Part shown: one piece after another, positions 56,886-64,000 of the stretch | Layout: every line of letters starts with the position of its first letter | Numbering within the stretch: the first letter of the stretch is position 1 | From: Acestrorhynchus altus | Taxonomy: Eukaryota > Chordata > Actinopteri > Characiformes > Acestrorhynchidae | DNA: 64,000 bases | NCBI GenBank assembly: GCA_034509495.1 | Contig: CM067509.1 | Coordinates: 1,804,180-1,868,179, forward strand | Reading direction: 5' to 3' | Made by a program: the position numbers and the translations under genes | Notes under the pieces: model-generated | Databases searched by the model: none | The model's input: the letters and a program-made list of their open reading frames with translations, nothing else | Told to the model about the DNA's origin: nothing

Positions 56886-58349
56886 GAATGTTTAAACCAG
56901 AGCTGAAGAACAGACATCATGTAATCCGTTTTAAGCAAGAATTGTCCACCAAATTTAGTTTTGCTGTGGCAAACGACAGGCTACACATTTATTCAAAAAG
57001 ACATTATGTTCTTTAAGGGCTCCCCAGTATGTAAACCAGTAGAACAGTTTCCAGGAGTATAGAAAACCCTTCTGAGAAGTACAAAAGCTGTAAATTCTCC
57101 ATTTTCCATCCCATTCCTTAGATTAGATTAATCTAGATTAATCTAGATTAGATTTAAAATTAAAACATTTCCAAATGCAGGCGAGTATGATGTAATGATG
57201 TATTCTGATATAGCATCAATAAGAGCCCCTTTTAAATGCTATATAGAAACTGTTTTCTTATGCGCCTAAAATGGTTTAAATGAAACCATAGGAAAAATGT
57301 TTCGTTCCATAAACAGTGGTTGTTTTTTTGTAATGTCTGAAGAATGTTTAAACTGGTCAAGAATCTTGACCTTAATGACGGTTTGGCATTAGCATTTGAA
57401 TGGTTCAACAAGCCTCACTTGATACAGAGAAATGACACCAGATCTAACAAATGCAACCTTTAGGACAATCAATGCTTGCAGGAATAAGCCTTTATCCATG
57501 ACGTGTAGGTTCTAGTGTGTCATATATTGTGCCACAGTAAACAGTGTTAATGCTTCTAATGTTCTTTGTGAGTGTGTATAGTACTGATGATATCCATATT
57601 ATAGTCAGAAAATCATGTTGTGAGAGAAAAATTCATGATAACGATAGTCATACGGCACAAACTAACATCTAAGACTTTTAAATATTAAAGTGTGCTGTGT
57701 AGTAATGAATCAAGCAAAATAACTTTTATGTCATTTAGACATTTAAACATATAGGGCCTTGGTCAAGAGAGCATTCTGAATGGTGGTCTCTATTGCAAGC
57801 AACATTTAGTCTAGGACTATGCTTAATCCCTGTCTGGGAAAGCAGCCTATAGACCTTCAGTAATGCAGGGTAGATTTGAATGTTTGACAGCTATATTTAA
57901 ATGAGATTTTTATCTGAAAAACAAGATGATATCCACTGTTATCATTCGTCAGCAGCAGAAACTCTGTTTATGTAAGGTGCCCAAAACAGACTGACACGGA
58001 TGTGACATTCAAAAGACACATCATTGTCAATGAAAAAAAGTTTTCTTTAAGTAATACCTCAACTTATGAAACGTGTTTCCAAAACACATTGATGACCTTG
58101 CAGTCAATGTAAAGTTCAGAATAACCAATGAAAGATAGCTGTACATATTATAAGTGATGTTCTTTTAATATTAAACTTGAACACTGCAAGTTAGCTCAGT
58201 CTTAACTAAAGGGTTTGATTGAAGAGTCCAAAAAATGAACACATTTCCATATACTATCAATTTAGATATATACTTCCCCTTAATTTATAGATATTTAATT
58301 AATTATAGGTATATAATATATCTATAATTAAATCTTATAGATATATGTA
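56886..58349. other. unannotated sequence; short AATCTAGATT tandem at 57117-57156; MITE end near 57200-57330
   Basis: GATTAGATTAATCTAGATTA is repeated imperfectly at 57117-57156. The AGCATCAATAAGAGCCCCTT text near 57213 resembles an AAGAACC-type MITE end. No gene. Confidence 0.3.
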
Positions 58350-58425
58350 TTCCCTTCATTTCCCTGAGGGAACCCTCCCAAGGGATCAATAAAGTTCTAT
58401 CTAATCTAATATCTACTAATTATTT
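58350..58425 (+). repeat. possible LINE 3' tail
   Basis: CCCTGAGGGAACCCTCCCAA, then GGGATCAATAAAGTTCTATC and CTAATCTAAT repeats, resemble the 3' terminus of a fish Rex/CR1-type LINE with a short repeated tail. No coding sequence precedes it. Confidence 0.4.
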
Positions 58426-59789
58426 TCTTTTATATATTTTTTTTTACTCCAATTTGGAAATGCCAATTATCCAATCACATGCACATGCGTTCTCCAGTTC
58501 ATGTGGAGCTTCTTTTTTAAACTTCCACCAGTGCCTCATTGCTGGGCAGTGCACAGATGAAAGTGACCTGGGAAAACAAAACGCTGTTATCCAGCTCCGA
58601 TACAATGCTAATAGATGCCTGTGATGGCCAACATTACACTGGTTGTGATGTGGTGAGGCAGAACCTACCCAGAGAGAGCAATTTTGCTGTCAGATTCTGA
58701 CTTGCGATGGAGAACACCATGACCCCAATTCAAACCTGCAAAGGTCACTTATGTGAGGTCACTAAGCCTTAAAGACACTGTAAGAAAAGATTTAAATTAA
58801 TTGTAAATGGTTAACCACTCAGTGTGGTAAACCACATAACCTTCTTTGAGCTCAATGAAGAGATGTGCACTTTTGAGTTTAATTAGAATAAAAAACACTG
58901 ACTTTATAATAATAGAACATCTTGTGTGACATCACCATATGTTAGTGTCCTAACTGAAAACATTTTCCCATGTCTCTCAAGGGGAAAATTAATCTAGTTG
59001 TAGTGCTTTACTTGAAGGCTATCTACATAATGCACCTCAGAAGGCACACATGGCTGCCATGCAAAATGGCAGTTTTACAGTTTTAATTCTGAGTGATTTT
59101 GGAGAAATATTAACACAACAAAGGCTAGATTCACATTTTGGTCAGTGAAAAACTGCAAAAATGGAGATACAATGGTTTTTCAACCACAGTGACACTCGCA
59201 ATAAAGGTGCATTCACGAGTATAAGTTTGTACCAAGGTCGGAACAAAGGTCAATGGTTTTGAAACATTGTACACGATTTAGTTTCACATTGCAATTTAGT
59301 GAAAACACTAAAGAACTTGCTAAGATGTTGCTATTTTCTGTCATCATCACTTACATACACTACGTGCCTCCTTATACTTGGAATTGATTGGTTTGTCAAT
59401 GCCAAGGGTATGCTGTCAATTCAGCGGCTTGCCTTTCCTGAAACAATTGAATGAACAGATTGATGTTTTCTACAAAACTGCTTATATTGCAGCATTAATA
59501 CCAGCAGCACCAACTTATAGGCACAGAACCTGAGACTAGTTCCAGTTCACCAAATGAATGAGCTCATTGTGCAACTGTTAAAACGAGTAGAATGGTCACA
59601 TATATAATTGTCCTTCTGTGCTTTTGTGTTCATTTTTATTTTTTTTATTTGTACTTTGTACTTATTATTATTTTCTTCTGTTGTTTAATGGGTGATGATA
59701 AGCCTTAAAAAGTAAAAGATCGTCGGAAAAATTCACCTCTATTGGTTAGACTAAATTTGGACTTTTGGTCTGAGGTGTGAAAACACCTC
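58426..59789. other. unannotated AT-rich sequence
   Basis: No gene or recognised repeat. Confidence 0.3.
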
Positions 59790-59960
59790 AAAATACTCTT
59801 TAAAAACCTTCAAAAGAACCTTCACTTAATTAATTTAGAGGTTCTTCACATTCACACTGTATTAAATCACTGTTACAGACTATTTTATCTCTATTACAAT
59901 TCTACAGAATTCTTAATTTTTCTATGCCATCACTCAACGAACCATTTCACTCACTTTAAA
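59790..59960. repeat. MITE of the AAGAACC family
   Basis: AAAACCTTCAAAAGAACCTT, TAGAGGTTCTTCACATTC and a terminal CTATGCCATCACTCAACGAA that fits the inverted TGAGTGATGC end. Approximate limits. Confidence 0.4.
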
Positions 59961-60009
59961 GATTGAATACAAGCTCTTGGTTCTCACTTGGAATATAAAA
60001 CCACACAAA

Positions 60010-60740
60010 TATCATAATCAGAGCAGGCCGAGCACAAGACAAATGTCAGATATGGCCCCTTTAATGGAAGTTCATTAATGCTTTTGTCATTAGACAGGGT
60101 GAGACATGGGACTTGTTGGGCTCAGCGGGCTAGTCTGTCACCTGACCTCATCATAAGATCTAACACAGTCTTCCAATAGAAAAACCTGTTTTACCAGCCC
60201 TCTTTACACAGTCCTCCCAGACAGCGATAGACCCTCGATCTGAACTGTGAGAAAGAATGAAGGGGAAAAAAGAAGTCGAGGGGCGAGGGCTCTGTTGAGG
60301 CTGGACACAGGACATATGGCTGAGCGAGATAGGAGCAAGTTTCCACTCTGGCTTCAAATTCCCAACCAGATGTGACCTCAGGCTGCAGAGAGAGAGAAAG
60401 AGAGATGGGGGGGGATGTGAGCAAATGACAGAGGGAGGAGGTGGGGAAAGAGTGAAGGAGTGCATTGTCTGAAGAAATCAACTGTGGAAAGCAGAGGGGA
60501 AGAAGAGGGACTGAGGGGAAAGATGTGCCTGTAAGCGTCTTTCCAGCTCAGTATTAGCCTCGTGGGGTGAAAGAGTGATGTAACATGTGTGCATCCATGG
60601 AGAAAGTCTGAAACACTCCAAAAACCTTGCGAGCAGCCTGAGCCCCACAGCCATTGTCCACTCGAACCAGAATCTTCAAACCCAAGCCGCCATGGATGGA
60701 CATCAGCACGCAGCTGATACCATTGTCTCGTGTCTATATA
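60010..60740. other. unique block with purine-rich part; possible conserved non-coding sequence
   Basis: Repeat-free and GC-richer than its neighbours, with a GA-rich part at 60385-60500 that produces overlapping spurious open frames on the minus strand (60160-60481). No splice-linked exons can be supported. Confidence 0.2.
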
Positions 60741-61879
60741 CAGACTTCAATAGTGAGAATCTGGTGTGGCGTGTTACCCTGAGTACATTCCATTTTCACA
60801 AGTCTTGTAGACATGAGGAAACCAAGGAGAGATGATGGGAATTTAATTTGCAGCTTAAATAATGCATTGCACTTGTATTTGCTTAAGGTTAAGTCTAGCT
60901 TCTTCAGTACTAGTAACACCTCTTTTGGCAAGAGCCACAGCTGGGGGATTTCACTTATTTTTATTGTTAATGTCTGGATCTATGAGACTGTGCACAGATG
61001 CTGCACTGCTCTTTCAAAGTCTATCCACAGATTTTTGTTGAAGATTAGGACTGTTAGGACTATGGCAAATCATTCAGCTTGTGTCTCTTGAGGTAGTCCA
61101 CTGTGGATTTTGAGACATGTTTCAGCTTTTTACAGATGATATTCTGTATGCATCCAGATTTATCTTGTATATAAGGCAATACTCTATAACATCTCATAAT
61201 GACACTGTCCACTGACCTGTAATAATATATAGTAATATATAATAATTTCATTACTACCCTGAGCTCAAAATGCTGCTAACTCTGGAAAAAATGGGCATGA
61301 CAATGATCGCCAAAGCTGCAACTTTCATAATTCAGGTCATATTAGTGTAAAACTGTAATATCAATTTACTGCCTCAGTCCACATGCTTCTCTCACTTTCA
61401 TTAACAGTTACGTATCTCTCACTTTGCTCGTAAATGCATGTGTAAAGCATGTCTTTTGGTGGTGGTTTAAACACTTTACACTTGTCATCAGTCGGGGGAA
61501 AACAGTTCCCACATAAGTGACAGCCTTGTTTTTCAAAACATACCTTCATTCGTCACAGCCAAATAGTTCTATTTTAACTTGTTTTCAAAATGCTTCAGGC
61601 CTATTGAAAACTTCTGTCTCTGAATTTTGTGGTGAGGACACAGGGCTTTTTTTCTCTGATGACTCTTCCTGAAGGCCATGCCTTTGCATGTGATGCCTCA
61701 CAATTACTCCAGAGTATGCCAAATCATTTTGCAGTCGAATAGGGGTTTTGATTTGTCTATCCACCCAGTCTCTGAGCTGCCAATTCATATTTACAAAATT
61801 AACTGAAGAAACAACTTAAAATGCTTTGCTCTATTCTTAAACACTTGTCATCAAAAATAGTTGCACCAGGAGGCACTAA
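60741..61879. other. unannotated sequence
   Basis: Several phrases resemble the antisense of a decayed Tc1-like transposase, for example 61620-61790 minus strand (ENS-type open frame of 67 codons at 61585-61788), but I cannot assign catalytic motifs. Confidence 0.25.
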
Positions 61880-62018
61880 CTGAATGCAATGCACAAATGT
61901 GATGGTGTCATGCAAGAATGACATGGAGTCACTGGGCCATCTTCAGTGATGAGTCCGGCTTTTGTCTTTGTGGAGGCAGCCAGTAAATCCATGTGTGGAG
62001 TTAGTTGTCACACGTCGT
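61880..62018 (+). pseudogene. mariner-like transposase relic copy 2, left part
   Basis: In frame, 61920-61975 gives W-S-H-W-A-I-F-S-D-E-S-G-F, the first catalytic Asp block, followed by a stop. It is colinear with 19400-19722 and continues at 63757-64000 beyond an inserted Tc1-like element. Confidence 0.65.
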
Positions 62019-62094
62019 ACATTTTTTCCTGTTACTTCCTTTAACAGCTGTAATGTATTTTATTGGGATTAATTGTGAGTGTTTGTAAAGTGAA

Positions 62095-62294
62095 AACTAT
62101 AAATAATATTATAAATAAAAATCTGGAAAGTGTGATGTTCATTTGTGTTCACCACCACAGAGTCAATACACCTCTACCAACTTTGCACATCGAGCTGACA
62201 TTTTTACCCATTCTTTCTGGCAAAATAGTTCAAGCTCAGTCTGATTGAATGGAGAGGGTCTGAACAGCAATTTTCAATTCTTGCCACAGATTCT
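62095..62294 (-). pseudogene. transposase relic, C-terminal piece left of the LINE
   Basis: The text TCTACCAACTTTGCACATCG, TTTACCCATTCTTTCTGGCA and AGTTCAAGCTCAGTCTGATT belongs to the antisense of a fish Tc1-like transposon as I recall it. It leads to GCCACAGATTCT, which directly continues at 63078 beyond the LINE. Confidence 0.5.
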
Positions 62295-63077
62295 ACATTT
62301 ACATTCACATTTACATTTATGGCATTTAGCAGACGTCCTTATCCAGAGCGACTTACAAAAGTGCTTTGCTGTTCACTCAGAATATCCTTAGCTAGTAAAC
62401 AATCTAGAGATTCCTCACGCTTAGGAGCTTAGGAGTTAAATACTCCTGAAACAGATGAGTCTTCAGTCTGTGTTTGAAGACAGTGAGGGACTCAGCTGTT
62501 CGGACTCCCATCATTTTGGTGGCAGAACAGAAAAGAGTCTGTATCCATGTTTTCCTTGTATTTTGAAGGATGGTGGGTCAAGCCGAGCTGTACTTGAAGC
62601 CCGAAGGGCTCTTGGTGCAGCTCGAGTTTTGACCATTGCCATCATGTATGGAGGAGCTGGTCCTTTTTTGGCTTTGTAGGTCAGCATCAAGGTTTTGAAT
62701 CTGATGTTCAGCTACAGGGAGCCAATGAAGAGAATGCTGTAGAGGAGTTACGTGACTGAATTTAGGAACATTGAAGATGAGCCACGCTGCTGCATTCTGG
62801 ATAAGTTGCAATGGTCTGATGGTCCGCATAGGAAGGCCAACCAGTAGGAAGTTGCAGTAGTGTAGTCTTGAGATGACAAGAGACTGAACAAGCACCTGAG
62901 TGGCCTCTCTAGACAGAAAAGGTCGAATTCTCCTGATGTTGTAAAGGAGAAATCTGCAAGACCGAGTCAGGTTTGCAACATAAGCTGTGAACGATAACTG
63001 GTCATCCACTACTACACCAAGACTCCATGCTTCAGTAGATGGAGTGACCAGTGAGTTCAGAAGGGAAATGGTAAGGT
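62295..63077 (-). mobile_element. 5'-truncated L2-type LINE insertion with 8-bp target duplication
   Basis: CAGATTCT lies at 62287-62294 and again at 63078-63085. The LINE sits between, and the Tc1-like text resumes seamlessly after it (ATTCTCAGCAGGATTTAGAT). The minus-strand 3' end is near 62295 with ATGTAAATGTGAATGTAAAT tail repeats and the conserved GTAAGTCGCTCTGGATAAGG stretch followed by ACGTCTGCTAAATGCC. The tail matches the SINEs at 33500-33716 and 54733-54893. About 783 bp, dead on arrival because of truncation. Confidence 0.8.
62578..63009 (-). pseudogene. L2-type reverse-transcriptase C-terminal relic
   Basis: On the minus strand the first part of the frame gives DDQLSFTAYVANLTRSCRF, then the R-R-I-R-P-F-L-S-R block, then V-I-S-R-L-H-Y-C-N and P-L-Q-L-I-Q-N-A-A-A-W-L, then L-H-W-L-P-V-A. 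This is the segment after the catalytic core in the L2/CR1-type LINEs of fish. After L-P-V-A the reading should shift by one base to follow the family (M-M-A-M-V-K-T lies in a neighbouring frame), so there is a frameshift near 62715. The catalytic core is absent by truncation. Confidence 0.75.
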
Positions 63078-63084
63078 CAGATTC

Positions 63085-63368
63085 TCAGCAGGATTTAGAT
63101 CTGGACTTTGACTGGGCCATTCTAACACACAAATATGCTTTGATCTAAACCATTCTAGTTTAGCACTGGTTGTATGTTTAGGGTCATTGTCTTGCTGGAC
63201 GATGAACCTCCATCCTAGTCTCAAGTCTATTGCAGCTTCTAACAGGTTTTTCTCCAGGATTGACCTGTATTTAGCTTCATCCATCTTCCCATCAACTCGG
63301 ACCATCTTCCCTGTCAATGCTGAAGAAAAACATCCCCACTGCATGATGCTGCCACCACCGTGCTTCAC
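63085..63368 (-). pseudogene. Tc1-like transposase fragment with second Asp and Glu motifs
   Basis: The minus-strand frame from 63368 gives M-K-H-G-G-G-S-I-M-Q-W-G-C-F, then L-G-W-R-F-I-V-Q-Q-D-N-D-P-K-H with the second catalytic Asp, then W-P-S-Q-S-P-D-L-N-P-A-E-N-L with the Glu. It is broken by the LINE insertion directly after the Glu block (63078-63085). The upstream part with the first Asp and most DNA-binding helices is missing on the right (63369-63520 contains only decayed remnants such as CACAACTTTATCCCTGACCT, which encodes the N-terminal V-R-D-K-V-V block). Inactive. Confidence 0.75.
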
Positions 63369-63756
63369 AGTGAAGATTTTGTTTTCAGGGTGATGTGTAG
63401 TATTAGTTTTCTGCCACGCAAAATGTCACAGATCTCCACAACTTTATCCCTGACCTGTCTGGTGAATCTCTTGGTTTTCATGATGCTGTTTTATCACAAA
63501 CCTCTGAGGTCGTCACAGAACAGATATAGTTATACTGAGAACAAATGACTCAATTACAATCAATTGGTGGCACTGGATTTTATTTAGGGGTCTTGGAGTA
63601 CAGGGAACTGAATACAAAAGTATGCAGATTTGTATTTAAAACAAACAAACAAACATCTTTGTGTTGGTCTATCACATAAAATCCCAATTAAACAATGTAT
63701 GTTTGTGGGTGTAATGTGGACAAAAAATGTGAAATGTCTTCTTTTTCAAGACACTG

Positions 63757-64000
63757 CAGTGGGGGGTGCAGTTTTGTATGCCAGATCACCTTTGGACTTC
63801 ATTACATTACTTTTACAGCCCAGCATTATTTTAATGAGGTCCTGCAATCAGCGGTCGTCCACATACTGCTGCTGTCTCATGAGCTTGCCTTGAAGACACA
63901 GATACTATGCCCTGGCCAGTCATTTCACCAGACCTATCCCAAACTGAAACTGTGTGATATGCTATTGGAGTATGTACTATCACAGGACGCCATTAAGAAC
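63757..64000 (+). pseudogene. mariner-like transposase relic copy 2, right part
   Basis: The text TTACAGCCCAGCATTATTTT followed by AATGAGGTCCTGCAATCAGC matches the order at 19610-19650, then CCACATACTGCTGCTGTCTC, corresponding to the D-N-A-x-P-H-T-A-A-V-S block whose Asp is missing here. Around 63909-63950 it gives P-W-P-V-I-S-P-D-L-S-Q-T-E, the PDLxPIE block with the Glu. The window ends inside the relic. Confidence 0.65.

Larger units (their letters stand above)
62019..63756 (-). mobile_element. Tc1-like element with an inserted LINE; itself inserted in a mariner relic
   Basis: The left repeat region (TAATGTATTTTATTGGGATT near 62050) and the right repeat region (TTTGTGTTGGTCTATCACAT followed by AAAATCCCAATTAAA near 63655-63690, ending CAAGACACTG at 63756) are inverted relatives. 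The outer 30-40 bp of the left end are missing, and the right TA is changed to CA. The coding fragments on the minus strand run across the LINE at 62295-63077. Without the LINE the element would be about 950 bp, hence deleted or decayed. Confidence 0.7.

Noticed and set aside
60160..60481. overlapping 96- and 101-codon minus-strand open frames
   Set aside because: Result from GA-rich sequence. Both frames are open together, which is typical of low complexity rather than coding.

Overview
This window looks like a stretch of teleost fish nuclear genome. I cannot support any host protein-coding gene in it. The evidence for a fish is the repeat content: Tc1-type DNA transposons of several families with long inverted repeats of the IR/DR type, L1-type and L2-type LINE tails, tRNA-headed SINEs with an L2-like tail, LTR-like promoters, long palindromic repeats and abundant microsatellites. 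Remembered resemblance of some repeats hints at an otophysan fish, but that is weak.

The only intact gene is a Tc1-like transposase of 340 residues on the minus strand at 40794-41816. It lies inside a complete 1605-bp transposon (40578-42182) with 200-bp terminal inverted repeats that differ at only 4 positions, and with TA at both ends. This element sits inside an older, decayed Tc1-like element of a different family (40417-43361). A deleted relative of that older host lies at 49367-50061.

Other well-resolved insertions are: a 5'-truncated L1 tail (22216-23065) flanked by a 15-bp target duplication; an L2-like LINE tail (62295-63077) inside a Tc1-like element (about 62019-63756), itself inside a mariner-like relic (61880-64000); a Tc1-like relic split by another repeat (34760-35650); and two 0.9-1.0 kb LTR-like repeats (3766-4654 and 36589-37554), each with a CTCF-like motif, a TATA-like box and tRNA-like modules.

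Layout: 1-9.4 kb, SINEs, LTR-like repeats and a LINE relic; 9.4-24 kb, unclassified repeats, Tc1 relics, a long hairpin and the L1 insertion; 24-36 kb, one nearly full-length decayed Tc1 element, MITEs, a SINE and microsatellites; 36-43.4 kb, the second LTR-like copy, an antisense LINE and the nested Tc1 pair; 43.4-56 kb, Tc1/mariner relics separated by unique sequence; 56-61.9 kb, mostly unique sequence with possible conserved non-coding blocks; 61.9-64 kb, the triple nest. The transposable elements do not form an operon or pathway. What they show is layered insertion: old mariner and Tc1 relics, then LINE or SINE insertions, then one young Tc1 element.
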